DNA of 64,000 nucleotides from Excoecaria cochinchinensis (lineage: Eukaryota; Streptophyta; Magnoliopsida; Malpighiales; Euphorbiaceae). Made by a program: the position numbers and the translations under genes. Below are positions 34,057 through 46,090 of this stretch, in pieces (within the stretch, counting starts at the first letter, position 1; each line of letters starts with the position of its first letter). The notes beneath the pieces are model-generated. The model was given only the letters and a program-made list of their open reading frames with translations, ran no database searches and was not told where the DNA came from. The stretch spans positions 434,001-498,000 of the forward strand of contig CANTUQ010000297.1 of NCBI GenBank assembly GCA_947683425.1, given 5' to 3'.

Positions 34057-35048
34057 TTGTTCAAAGGGACTTTAATTTTCCTTTAATTTCTTCTTCTGAA
34101 AATTTTCACAGAGAACGGTCAACAATTGAATATATTTTTCTGTTTTATATATGTACAAAAAATTAGTTAATTGATATTACCATTCAGATCTTCCGTTTAT
34201 TTCTTGCATTAAAGTCTCAATCTTGGGTTTGAATAAGTCAGTCATATTAGTTAATTGTGAGGAGTTTCTTGTTATGATGATCAAATAAAAAATAATTGCA
34301 ATTTAATCTTAATTATACGTTTATAAGCTATTTATGCATGGTCATATATTTTTTCCTCTTCTTATAATTAAAAAATATGGAAATTGCCTGTAGAGAGAAA
34401 AGGAAATATATTAATACACAGCAACTAATGCGCATAGGGTCCAGTCTCTGGTCTCTCTGCTTGCACCAACCTTATTTAATATTTTGATGGTAGGAGTTTT
34501 AGATTGCCCAAAAAAAAAGTATGATATTAGAACATATTTTATCTGAAGCATGATTTTAGTGGCGGATTGCTTTTTGTTAATATAGCACGTGTAAGTGGCA
34601 TTCAGGTATCAATAATTGAGCATGTTGTGAACCCACCCGTAGTTGTCGCTTCGAAACACAGGAATTGGAACACGTTTCTTTTACAGTAGAATTTACAAAC
34701 CGCCCAATCAAAGTAGGCTTTGCACTTTATTCTGATCTTCTGCGCAAGGTGCCGGATTTTATTTTATTTTTTCTTTTCTTCTTGGTACAAGAGGTGTTAT
34801 TGGGCTCGAATTTGAGATATCACAATGTTGATTATATACGGTAGGCAAGTATGTGAAATCTTATCAATATCATTAAATTAAGATTTATTTATAAAACACA
34901 AACTGAATTATTCATTTGTTCAATAGGGAATTATATTATATGAGAGTTAAAGTCGCAATAATAGCATACCCAAGGCGACAACTTTAATATGAAGCTAAAA
35001 TCGGTTGGTATTTTACTTGAATAATAATAATAATAATAATAATGATAA
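34057..35048. other. PUB 3' flank and intergenic DNA
   Basis: No gene seen. AATAAA at 34284-34289 is a candidate polyadenylation signal. An AAT microsatellite occupies 35020-35046. Confidence 0.45.
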
Positions 35049-35391
35049 TTAGAGGTGAGCAATCGGTCTATTAATAACTTTATTAATCAGTCTATTAATT
35101 TCGATTAATTGGTATATCGATTTCGGTTTTTAACCAATTTTTTCTGATCGATTTGCTGATTAATCATTAAAAAATTTTAACGTATAAATTTAATAAATTA
35201 TATAATTTGTAATGTTGTTTTTAATAGCTTTAAAAATGAAAAATACAAAATCAAAAGGAGAATAAAATTTACATAATTAATTATAAGAATTGAATATTTT
35301 CAATATAAAACTATCAATAGAGTGCTAATTATACACATATAATAAATAAATAATTATAATAGAAAGATAATTTCAATATTTATTTACCTAA

Positions 35392-35913
35392 TGTTGGAGT
35401 CGGGATGCGCCCGTTACTTCTCGGGTTGATCTGGAATATATTTACCAGTCCGAAAATCCTACTAAAGTGGAAAGAGTTCCATAATTAGAGAAAATCAAAG
35501 GTTTATGTCCCTTGATTTTCTTCTCCCTCATAACCTTCCCTTTAATTATAATTAAAGGGAGTAACTCCCCTAATGGGAGTTAGTGCTCCTATTTATGGAG
35601 CATTTTTCTCCTTTGGGAGATGGATGCCTATAAATAGGAGGCTCCTCCTTTGAGGAAAGGAGAGATGAAGTTCTTCCCGATACCGAAATTCTGTCGGTTT
35701 CACCCCTCGCCGATTTTTGCACTCCAAGTGGTTTTTAGACTGTGAACGAGCTGCTGTCATTCCGCTTGTGGATATCAGCCAGACCAGTGACGCCAGAAGG
35801 GATCCTTATAATCGCTTCTGCCAAAGTATCTGCGTTACAAGAGGTAGATAGTATATAATCCGTTTATGTTACCTCCATATATGTATGTGGCATGTTGGTA
35901 TATAAATCCTTCA
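35392..35913 (+). repeat. Copia 5' LTR
   Basis: It begins TGTTGGAGTCGGGATG and ends AAATCCTTCA. A TATA box (TATAAATA, 35630-35637) marks the probable U3/R region. Confidence 0.95.
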
Positions 35914-35914
35914 T

Positions 35915-35926
35915 TGGTATCAGAGC
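35915..35926 (+). other. Copia primer-binding site (tRNA-iMet)
   Basis: TGGTATCAGAGC lies one base after the 5' LTR, the standard primer site of Copia elements. Confidence 0.95.
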
Positions 35927-36229
35927 CTGGTTTTTTGACATCCTGGCATGTGGCTAAAACTGGATCTAAAATTTTATGTGTAAAATTGGTAGATATAGGA
36001 TGCTTGAACCCGATATATATTTATTTCGTATTAAAATATATATTTGTATATATTTTTCGGGTCTAAAAATTCGTGTATGTATACCCTAAATTGAGGGGAT
36101 AAATATGGGTATTCAAAACGCTAGACTTAAAATTGAGATTTGTAATTTTTGACCATACCATTGAAATCACAGACCCCGAAAACCCCCCACCGAAAAAAAT
36201 TCGAAGACCAGAATCCGTCGGGAAGGCGG

Positions 36230-36660
36230 CGCGTGACTTGCACGCGCCACCAAACGAAGGGCGCGTGCGCGTGGGCGGTGGCCCACACGCGTGCAACACG
36301 GGTCCACAGCTGTGGACACGTGGCCCAATGGGATTCGGCCACGTGGCAAACCCAGGTCACGCCACATGGCAGACAGGGTCCACCAGCTGCCACGTAGGCA
36401 CCACGTGGACCACTTCGGGGGTACACGTGGACGAATGGGATCGTGCCACGTGTCGTGCCAAGTCAGCGAGTGACGTGTCAACACTGCCACGTGGCCCAAT
36501 GGACCGATGCCACGTGGCTGACGTGTGTCATGCCACGTGGACGTTGACGTGTCCACCTCTGCCATGTGGCAGACAGGTGGACCAACCATAACGTGACATG
36601 TGGCACCTTAGGGTTGTGCCACGTGGCAGGGCAGATGGGCAGCGCGTGTGAGCGCGTGCA
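36230..36660 (+). repeat. GC-rich Copia leader with nine CACGTG boxes
   Basis: CACGTG occurs at 36317, 36340, 36402, 36424, 36447, 36488, 36511, 36534 and 36620, usually as GCCACGTGG. Further near-matches (CCACATGG, GACGTGT) fill the gaps. The stretch is far richer in G+C than its neighbours. Open frames across it on both strands are composition artefacts. Confidence 0.85.
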
Positions 36661-36961
36661 GACTCATCCGACCACCAAATCAGCTCCGATTTTTTGCGAA
36701 ACAGTTTTTCAAAATTTTTCTTATTTTTTGGTCATTTGTCCAGAATTTTTTGATGACCAGAAAATAAATTCTTATTTTTAAATTATTAAAAATATTATAA
36801 AAATTATGAAAAATGTGTTTTCTGCCTTTAAATTATTTTGAAAAATATTTTTGAAAATTTTTGTGGATCTGTCCTTATTGTTGGTTGAAATGAGTTTCAA
36901 TCATATATGTTTATACTTTAGTGTATTAACTATCTTTTTACTTCTATGATGTGTTACAGAA

Positions 36962-37459
36962 ATGATGATGATAAGGACTCCGATTGTTCCTCGCACTCCG
37001 TTTGAGATTGCTTTAAGAAATGCAAAAGTGCGTTTAGTAAGCAACATAAGAATGCGAAGGAAGATCCGAGCTGATGATATTGATGCAATAGTGCATCACA
37101 TAATGTTTATGCATGAAGAAATGCAGGAGTGCATTTGGTTAGGTGGTTTAAGTATGGGAAAGGATGATAGAGTTCTGATCAAAGCGTTGACTGACTCCTT
37201 TGTGTATCATCCAGAACTCAGGGAGTTATTGAAAACTACCTGGTATATTGGAGATAGAATTTATAGAAAATCTATCATCCACTTTTTAGCTAGAGTTGCC
37301 AAAAGAGGAGTGTTGAGGAGCAACACCACATTTGTGATGAAATTGAGAAGTGGATGTAATGTGCATCGTCTATGGCTTCATCAACGAACTTATGAGTTAC
37401 CTGATCAATTAATGAAGATGGTCAAAGAATCAGTCCCAGTGTCAAGAAAGATTTTGTAA
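36962..37459 (+). CDS. Intact ORF of unknown function in the Copia leader
   Basis: A 165-codon ORF starts MMMIRTPIVPRTPFEIALRN and ends with TAA after VSVPVSRKIL-like residues (ESVPVSRKIL). It lies between the 5' LTR and the gag remnant, about 1050 bp after the LTR and 530 bp before the first gag ATG. The protein is basic and predicted by eye to be mostly helical (DIDAIVHHIMFMHEEMQE, KDDRVLIKALTDSF, IYRKSIIHFLARVAKRG). I see no signal peptide, membrane segment, zinc ligands or known motif, and I do not recognise the family. It is uninterrupted while gag and pol beside it are riddled with stops. It may be an accessory retrotransposon protein, a captured gene piece, or an ORF open by chance. 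Confidence 0.5.
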   Translation: MMMIRTPIVPRTPFEIALRNAKVRLVSNIRMRRKIRADDIDAIVHHIMFMHEEMQECIWLGGLSMGKDDRVLIKALTDSFVYHPELRELLKTTWYIGDRIYRKSIIHFLARVAKRGVLRSNTTFVMKLRSGCNVHRLWLHQRTYELPDQLMKMVKESVPVSRKIL

Positions 37460-37988
37460 AAATCTAGACTTATAAATTAGTTGACATGAGTGTCAATCTT
37501 GGTTAGCGTTTGATTTTATTAAAAGAGGATTTATGTTTCCTATTGTTATTTTGACATGAGTGTCATATTTTGGATTATTGGATTTTTTTTTATATTGGTT
37601 GAATGAATGAGTTTATTTATTATGATAGCATTTAACTTTATAATAAATGTGCTTATTTAACGGTTAATTGCCTTGCATTATTTTATGAGTAAAATGATTG
37701 CATGTTTATTAAGTGGAGGCTTAATAAATTTAAACCAATAGTATCCCCTTCTTAAGTTTGAGAACTTAATAATCTAATAATTTAGATTTACTATGCATGA
37801 AATTTTGACTTGTAAGGTTGGACATTAGGACTTAGAGGGTAATTGGATACTATTAGTAGTCTTTTCGAATTGAAGCCTGATAGAAAATTTTACTGAGTTA
37901 TTATTTCAGATGCATAGTAAATAGCATGTATTGCCTTATATCCTTTAAAATTGTGCATTTTTGTTCCATTTGAGATCAAAGGATCCTA

Positions 37989-38900
37989 ATGGATACTGCT
38001 TCCAAATCAATTATCGTAGAACTTCATACAAGTATTAAGATGAATGGTGATAATTGTGAATTCTGGAGTATGAAAATCCAGTGTGTGCTTGAAGAACAAG
38101 AGGTTTTTAGACCCTTAAGTTTGGTTATGTCTGAACCTAAGAATGGCACTACATCACAGTATAGGCGAGACCATAATGCCTATGTGGCATAGAAAAAGAA
38201 GACTTTCACTGCTCATGTCATCTTGCTAAGTGCAATAGATGATATCATTAAGTAGTTCAACAAGTATCAAAAAGCAATGGATCCGTGAATTGCTTTGCAA
38301 GAAAAGTTTAGAGGTGTGTCTCTAACTAAGTTTTTTGATCATTGATGATCAAATTTGATACTTATCAGAAGAAGTCTGATTGTTCGATGCAAAAACGTCT
38401 ATGAGAGATGAAAATGATTAGTAAGCTTAGTGAGATTGGTCATAAGTTGACTGATGAGCAATAGGTCCTAACTGTTATCCGTTCCTTACCCAAAAGTTAG
38501 GAGCATATAAAGATGCAACTAACTCAAATGGACAAGCATTGAGACATTTGAGGATGTCGCTTGTCATTTGAAGCTTGAATAGGATTATTTGGCACTGATT
38601 AAGGTTAATGTCATTGTGCATATAGCACAGTATTATTCTGGTGAAATGAGTTCTAACTAGAACAAGATAAGAAACTTCAAAAGTAGGATAAGGAAAAAGG
38701 CTCAATAGCCCTAAAAAGCAAAGAAAGAACAGAATTTTAAGAGGTCCAACGGCAAAAAGACGATAAATGTTTCAAGAGTGACATGTTTTAATTGCCAACG
38801 GAAAGGTCACTATGCAAGAGATTGCACTGTGCCCAAACAGATACAATATTTTGACTCAAGAGTGAGTGAAATTTGTGTATCCAACTCAGAATTTCATTTT
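37989..38900 (+). pseudogene. Copia gag remnant
   Basis: The start MDTASKSIIVELHTSIKMNG and the following FWSMKIQCVLEEQEV belong to the Copia gag N-terminal (UBN2-type) domain. After 38192 a stop and at least six further stops or shifts follow. The nucleic-acid-binding zinc knuckle is preserved at 38784-38825 (CFNCQRKGHYARDC, CX2CX4HX4C). The product would have been the capsid protein. Confidence 0.85.
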
Positions 38901-39700
38901 TTGTGAGTGATAGATTCAAGAGCAAAGGATCATGTAATAAGGGATCAAGATACCTTTGTTAAGAGTTCTGTTTCTGTTCTTACTTTATTGAAATTTGTTT
39001 TCAATTTATGTTTTGAGGATAACGGTATATGCTTACACTTAAATGATGATTATAATGGTTCTGGTTAAATGCTGAATGATTTCATTGTTATGGATGTGTA
39101 CCATGACTATTTGAGAAAAATAATGAGAAAATCATTCGATAAAGGAACTAGAGCCAAATTTCTATTGCAGTTAGTTCATTCTGATGAATGTGGTTAAATG
39201 AATGTGAGGACAAGGCATGGGGCCTACTATTTCATCACCTTTTATGGATGACTATACTAGGTATGGTCATTTCAATTTGATTGCTCACTAGCCTGAAGTA
39301 TTGTGTTGCTTCAAGACTTTTATGAACTTAGTTGAGAATCAATTGGACATAAGGATTAAAGTTTTGAGAACTGACCGAGGTCAAGAAAATTTTTCATATG
39401 AATCTAAAGTTTTATGTGATGAAAAAGGGATTGAACATCAGTTGTTCATTCTAGAAATTCACAACAAAACGGTGTTACGCAAAGGAGAAATAGGACTCTC
39501 CTAGATATGGTTAGATCTATGATGGCAGAGGCAGATTTGCCAATCTCCTATCGGGGAGATAATTTAATGATTGCCACATATGTTCTTAAACCAAGTGCCT
39601 TCTATCTCTATCACATCTATAACTTATGAGTTGTGAACTGGTCGACAAGCTGACTTAAGCCATTTACGACCTTAGGGTTGTGCTGCTTACGTCCATGATA
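38901..39700 (+). pseudogene. Copia protease/integrase remnant
   Basis: Broken frames read VHSDECG, GAYYFITF and, further on, VENQLDIRIKVLRTDRGQE, the integrase core around its second catalytic aspartate (39301-39400). Stops are frequent. The protease in front is barely recognisable near 38900-38960, where a DS(R)A-like word may be the active site. Confidence 0.7.
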
Positions 39701-40259
39701 CTTCATGTAAAATTGGTTAATTGGGACCAAGAGATAAAAAGAGTATCTATGTGAGATATTCTGAAGTATCAAAATGATACATTTTCATGGGTGAGCAAGA
39801 AAATGGCACAGTGATAGAATTCAGATCACAAGTCATTATATTCTTAGAGAATAAATTTCTAAAGTTGGGCGAAGTGAATTAAGATTTCACTTTATATTAA
39901 TTTCAGGGAAAGAATATCAGGATCACTCCATCCGAGTGGGAGGAATTAGAGGAAAAAGGCCAAGGCTTTCATCCTCCAAATGATCTGGATGTTCGAGATC
40001 CTGATTTAAATGGGAGTGTTCTTGGCTCCAGTGGGAGTAAAGTATATGGTATTCCTAACTCCAGTGGGAGTAAGGTAACATGATTCCAGTGGGAACATTA
40101 TGCGCCGACGATTTGAGATCTAAGGCTCGAACAGAGTCCTTTTAGTTACCCCACAAGATGAGGAAAAGCCTAAAAATATTCGAGAGGCTCTTCCATGCCC
40201 ATCTAAGGAAAGTGGATTAAAGCAATGGAAGAAAAGGCATCAGTGAGATCAAACTGAGT

Positions 40260-41650
40260 TTGAGAACTTGTTGATCTGTCAAAAGGACACAAATTGAGAA
40301 TAAATGTATTTTCAAAGTAAAGCGAAAGATTGATAGAGGTATCGAAATATATAAGACTCGGCTAGTCGCTAAGGGGTTTATACAATAGGAAGAGATTGAC
40401 TATGAGTAGACCTTCTCATCTGTTGTAAGATTGACGTTCACACGGTTAATTCACAATATAGTGGCGAGTTTGAACCTAGAGTTTCATCAAATGGATGGAA
40501 AGACTGCTTTTCTTAATGGAGAAATGGATGGAACAACCTATAGGTTTCATCAGAAAAGGCAGCAAATATAAGGTTTGCTGATTGATGAGTTCAATCTATT
40601 GCCTTAAGCAGTCTGCTATATAATGGTATATGAGACTTCTTCATACGATCATGTCGAATGTGTTCAACATAATTGGTAAGGACCATTGTGTCTATAACAA
40701 AAGGTCTAAAAGTAATTTTGTCATTTTAACATTGTATGTGGACGACATACTAATAGCTGAAAATGACAAAAGGTACGTAAATAAAATCAAAAAATGGTTA
40801 TTGTCCAACTTTGATATGGGTCTAGCATATTATATTCTTGAAGTTAAGATTTTAAGAGATCATTCGAGAAGGTTGTTGTTCTTTTCTTAAGAGAAATATA
40901 TCAACAAAGACATTGAATGATTGAATATGCAAAACTGCAAGTCCATTGATACCCCTGTTGCTAAGAATCAGTTTCTCAGCAAAGAGATATGTCGTAAGAT
41001 ACCGAAGGAGATGAAACATATGAGGAATGTTCCATATGCCAGTGCTGTGGATAATCTTATGTATGCAATATTGCATACAAGATATGATATATGCTATGCA
41101 GTGGGCATAGTAAGCAGATATCAATTTAACCTAGGTGAAGCACATTGGAAAGCAGTTGAAAGGATACTTAACTACCTCAAAAGTACAGCTGATTATTCTC
41201 TGTATTTTTGAGACAAGGGTATGCAATTAAGAGAATGCAGAGATATTGTTTGGGCAGGAGATGTGGATTAGAGCAAATCCACTTTAGGTTTTTTATTTTT
41301 GCTTGGCAAGGGTGCCATCTCATGGAGTAGCAAGAAACATACCTGTGTAGCCCTATCAACAATGGAAGCTGAATTTGTCGCTTTCTCAGCTGTAGTATAA
41401 GAGACAGTTTGGCAAAAATGGTTTGTGAGCCATTTAAGAGTAACTGCCTCGGAGGTATTAGTGACAGTCTATAGTGACAGTCGGTCGTTGATAGCTTATA
41501 TGAAGCTAAGCATATCGACATTTAAGTAACAATATACGAGAAATATTGTTGCACGAGGAGAAGTGAACTTACAGTACGTTTCTACGCATGCAGATCCGTT
41601 GAGTAAACCTGTAATAAGGGATGTGTTTGGAGGAACACATTAGATCTTGA
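40260..41650 (+). pseudogene. Copia reverse transcriptase and RNase H remnant
   Basis: RT pieces begin around FKVKRKIDR and TRLVAKGF (about 40310-40380). The active site LYVDDILIA carries YVDD at 40735-40746. The following DTPVAKNQFLSKE and YASAVDNLMYAILHTRYDI lead into the RNase H domain (WAGD, KSTLGFLFLL, ETVWQKWFV), which ends near 41640. Stops and shifts occur every 100-300 bp. It is homologous to the fragment at 1150-1650. Confidence 0.88.
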
Positions 41651-42766
41651 GGTTTGCGTAGAATTTAATTGGTACTGTTATACTTTAATATAATCCCTTA
41701 ACATTACTATTTGCGAATAATAACTAAAGTTCATTGTTGGCAATACATGAGTATGAATATTTATGTGTAAATATTTACTGTTATTGATATGAGATTGAGC
41801 ATGTCGGACAGAGAAGTAGCCCACTCACAAGGGTGTTTACCTTAGTTTTATCAATGAGTTGGCAAAAACTAAGATGAGGCGAATTTTGAACATATGAGAT
41901 TGCTCGAGAGCCTGTTCAAAATAAAAGTGCCGTCTTGCAGAAAATATAAGATTTGTCTTGTTAAGGTGCGAGATAAAAACATACATAAAGTTGTATGCTT
42001 TGGATTGAGATCTAAATAAGTATTGTATAAAGTCCGATGGTAAGTTATATGTAACTACCATGTTCTGTCTAAAAAATCCAGAAGTAGTCCTTAAGTAAGT
42101 GGACTAAAGTTGGATGTTTCAGTGCACGCAACCTTACGCTTCTGTATGGTGTTATATATACATTTTAAATGTAAGACATGCGCTTCTTTAAGGGAAGGAA
42201 TGAACACCATAACACATGTTTTATATCATGTGTGCTTATGTGACCAAGGGATGGGAAGTCAATATTATTGATCTCAACTTTCCCTATTGTGAGACCCTAC
42301 CATATTTCGACCCTTAGAACCCTTAACTTATCCCTGAAGTATGATTCAGTATGGCTACCTTAGTTAGTTTCCAAGAGGCCATGAAATAATTTCGGTCTGG
42401 CGGACCTGACTAGAAAAGCGAGCTGAATCTTGATGGATGGCATATAGTAAGAGGGGAAGATAGCCTTTTGATCACATTCAATTATTTCGTGGTTCACCGG
42501 CATGCCTATTGTGGTTTCTATGAGTAGAGACATAATAGTGAACACGAAAATTATTTTATGAAATCATGAGTTAAAACAATGGATGTGAGAAGGCGGTCTA
42601 GGGTTTTGGCATACATGTATAAGAGGATCTTATCTTTTCGAGACGCTGTATATCCCTAACAGGTGTATAGCACTAGTGCTCTCGATGTATGCTGGTCACA
42701 CGGTCTAGCTGCCTGTATAACTGGAGAAGCCGACTGAAAATCGTTCAGTCATGTGCGAGTGGGAGA
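41651..42766 (+). other. Copia 3' internal noncoding region and polypurine tract
   Basis: About 1.1 kb without coding signal lies between the RNase H remnant and the 3' LTR. GAGTGGGAGA directly before the LTR (42757-42766) is the polypurine tract. Confidence 0.65.
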
Positions 42767-43287
42767 TGTTGGAGTCGGGATGCACCCATGACTTCTCGGG
42801 TTGATCTGAAATATATTTACCAGTCCGAAAATCCTACTAAAGTGGAAAGAGTTCCATAATTAGAGAAAATCAAAGGTTTATGTCCCTTGATTTTCTTCTC
42901 CCTCATAACCTTCCCTTTATTATAATTAAAGGGAGTAACTCCCCTAATGGGATTTAGTGCTCCTATTTATGGAGCATTTTTCTCCTTTGGGAGATGGATG
43001 CCTATAAATAGGAGGCTCCTCCTCTGAGGAAAGGAGAGATGAAGTTCTTTCCGATACCAAAACTCTGTCGGTTTCACCCCTCGCCGGTTTTTGCACTCCA
43101 AGTGGTTTTTAGACTGTGAACGAGTTGCTGTCATCCCGCTTGTGGATATCAGCCAGACCAGTGACGCAAGAAGGGATCCTTGTAATTGCTTCCGCCAAAG
43201 TATCTGCGCTACAAGAGATAGGTAGCATATAAGCCGTTTATGTTACCTCCATATATGTATGTGGCATGTTGGTATATAAATCCTTCA
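42767..43287 (+). repeat. Copia 3' LTR
   Basis: It matches 35392-35913 with about 22 differences, mostly transitions. The TATA box is at 43003-43010. Confidence 0.95.
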
Positions 43288-43565
43288 CCTAAAAATGTGC
43301 ATTATAATAATGTTTTAGAAAGTCATCTATTATAATATTTATAAATTACAAAAATATTAAAAATGTTAACGGTATAAATTAAAATATAATATATAAAATA
43401 TATATATATATCGGTTAACTATTCATCAATGGTTAACTGCCGATTTTTAAAAGTAAAAATCGTAATCCTAAATTTTCGGTTTAATTAGTCTAAAATCGAT
43501 TTGATTTCAATTCGATTTATCCGTTATCTAAAATTTCGATTTTTTTTTCACCCCCCTAATGACAA

Positions 43566-45362
43566 TAATAATAATTCTCGTAATATTGTTGTTTGGGTTA
43601 TTCTCAGCCATGGACAATGTTGCGGATTCTAGTGGAAACGATGGACGAACCCAGAAATACAAAAATTCTAGAATCTACTTGAGCATTTCATGTGCAGAAT
43701 CACTACCACATTTGACTATGATGAGCTTAGGAAATGATACACCGGCCTGCGTTGAGTGCTGTACGATATTGTTCGCTTTGAATTTGAACTCTCACGGTTT
43801 TACTTTTAGAGTGTAGCCCAAAAAGGTCTCATGCAGGGAGAAGGTGTTCATACCCTTTGTAAGGTCCACTTTTACCAAATTGATATTCCTAGCTATCTTA
43901 CATGCGGTGCATGTTATTGAACATTTAATGCTATTTTTTTTATGCATTCTTATAGCATATTGATACTAATCCGGAGAAAGTATCCATTTCTATTGCACTT
44001 TTTCTTCCTCTGGTTTGCTAATTTAGGTATCGGGGACTTCGCTAAAATTCTGGTGTTTTATCTTTACAGATTCAGTTAAAGGATTATCGCTTGTTCACCA
44101 AATTATCACATATTAAATTTGAATGAAAGTTTTCGTACAGTCAATTTAATAATTAATTTTTTGTAAAAAAAAATAATTATTAATTTATGATAATTAGAGG
44201 GTAATCACAAATCAAACATTATTAATGTTGGTGGTAATCAATTATTATAAAATGAACAATAAGATCAAATTCTTTCCTTTGAAGATTGTAAACGTATAGG
44301 AGACTTTCTAGAGCAAAATTATTATTCTAGGCTGATTATTGCACACACTGATCTATTTTTTTTCCCCTCCTCTATTACATGTAATTAATCTCACACACAA
44401 AAAATTAATGATGATTATTTACACATAGCATAAAGTTAAGATTTTAACTTTATAAATAACTATCCAATTTTCCTATTTTATTTTATAAAGAGTAAGAAAC
44501 TCATTGCTTTAGCATTTTACTAACTTGTCCTTCCAAAATAAAGAGTGATTAATTAATAATAAGTAAGTTGGTGGGAAAGTTAAGTTTTGGATTATTACTT
44601 TTACTTTGAAAATTGAACTTGTAGTAAAGACATAATTGAAATAAAATATCGAAATATAATGTTTTTTTTAAAAGAAAAAGTGAATATTTATTTATAAATA
44701 GAAAAAATAATAAATTATGATGATTATCTACAGCTTCTGAAACCTAACAAAGGTTATAATTCTATTACTAGGATTTATTGGACATTAAGTACTTGTTATT
44801 CTGAAAGCTAATAAAGGTTGTAATGTAAGTCTTTTTCGGTTAGGTTTTAAATTTTGTAATTGATTCTGAAAGTTGAAAGATTAATTGTTATTGGAAAGAA
44901 AGACCAATGAAAATGCATAATAATAATAATAATAATAATTTGGCTAATTATTGGAATTGCATTTTTCCTTTCTCATCCGAAGTTGATATTAAATTTCTAT
45001 AATAATAGAGAAAATTCAACTGCCGACCACACATAATTAGTCGCTAAAAAATAAAACATATATATACACGTGATTTGTGAGTGCCCATTTGACCCCCAAA
45101 ATATAATAAGATTGGTTATTCTATCAGAAATTGTAACATCTAGGATCTAGCAAAGGTTAAAGGTCAAAAACTATCAGCCAATTAGAATAATGATGAGAGA
45201 TCAAACGTATTATTAATATTTGTAGATGTATAAAGTAATGAAGGCGAATACTGAAATTTGAAGAAATCAAAATTCTTAATTATATAACACTGACAAAGGT
45301 TTAGCTTAATAATATTGGTCTTGTCTCAGCTTAAGTTAGAGAGCTCTTGCACTTAAAAATAT
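43566..45362. other. Intergenic, no gene seen
   Basis: AT-rich. The 85-codon frame at 43559-43816 begins in an AAT repeat and has no recognisable domain. An AAT run lies at 44919-44938. Confidence 0.45.
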
Positions 45363-45364
45363 TA

Positions 45365-45638
45365 CTCCCTCCGTCCCACTTTAAAAGGCTGTTTTCCCTT
45401 TTTTATTTGTCCCACTCCAAATGTTTTTTTCGCAATTTAAGAAAGAAATTTACTTATTTATCCCTATTTATTATATAATTTATTAAATATATATCACTTA
45501 TTTTTTCTTTTCCCAATGTAATAAATAAGGACAATCTTGTCATTTTATATTATTTTTTTATGAAATTGATGTATTTCAATTATTTTCTTAATTACCGTGA
45601 AAAAATGATAATAGCCTTTTAAAGTGGGACGGAGGGAG
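45365..45638. mobile_element. Stowaway MITE, TSD TA
   Basis: CTCCCTCCGTCCC at both ends in inverted orientation, extending to a 26-bp arm through ACTTTAAAAGGCT, with TA on each side, gives a 274-bp Tc1/mariner-type MITE. Confidence 0.95.
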
Positions 45639-45876
45639 TATCAAATATGCTTACAAAATATTATGCCCTTTTCTAATTTATTACTAATTCAGATTTAATT
45701 TATCTCATACGACCTATATTATAATTTCATTATCTTAAAATCATATGATAATTAGGGTTCTACAATTCTCCTTCTTTATATGAATGTTAATTTAATTTGA
45801 ATAATAAAGGATTAAATTGTTTTAAAAAAAAAAATTTCGCCCATTCTGTACACTTATATATAGTGTAGATGAGTAA

Positions 45877-46090
45877 TCTTTTAAACCTGCACAAGTTAAC
45901 ATGAGATTTGGGCTGAGCATGAAATTAATTGGATGGGCCTCTAAGATATTGGGCCGCCTCAATCTGAATGTATTAGAAGTCTTTTAAACCTGCACAAGTT
46001 AACATGAGATTTGGGCTGGGCATGAAATTAATTGGATGGGCCTCTAAGAAATTGGGCTGCCTAAAGCCTCAATCTGAATGTATCAGGATA
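45877..46090 (+). repeat. 103-bp tandem duplication
   Basis: Two adjacent copies start TCTTTTAAACCTGCACAAG and end near CAATCTGAATGTAT. The second has an extra TAAAGC and a few substitutions. Confidence 0.9.

Larger units (their letters stand above)
35392..43287 (+). mobile_element. Complete Ty1/Copia retrotransposon, coding-dead, TSD CCTAA
   Basis: The 7896-bp element has LTRs of 522 and 521 bp, perfect CCTAA duplications (35387-35391 and 43288-43292), an initiator-Met primer site, and a purine tract before the 3' LTR. Gag zinc knuckle, integrase, RT and RNase H occur in Copia order, but all are broken by many stops and shifts. The LTRs differ at about 22 of 521 positions by eye. The 5' internal region also contains a G-box-rich stretch and an intact 165-codon ORF ahead of gag. 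Confidence 0.95.
35049..43557. mobile_element. hAT-like non-autonomous element interrupted by Copia
   Basis: The outer sequence, 35049-35386 plus 43293-43557, is a short element split by the Copia insertion. Its ends read TTAGAGGTGAGCAATCGG on the left and, on the right, TTTTCACCCCCCT. The flanks AATGATAA (35041-35048) and AATGACAA (43558-43565) agree at 7 of 8 positions, the hAT duplication length. They lie in an AAT repeat, which weakens that evidence. Subterminal words such as CGGTT and TTAACCG recur at both ends. Confidence 0.45.

Noticed and set aside
36133..36591. Overlapping 80-150 codon frames on both strands
   Set aside because: They cover the G-box-rich, GC-rich Copia leader. All are composition artefacts with no shared protein pattern.
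43559..43816. 85-codon ORF with a hydrophobic start
   Set aside because: It starts in an AAT repeat next to a transposon border, with no motif and no gene context.
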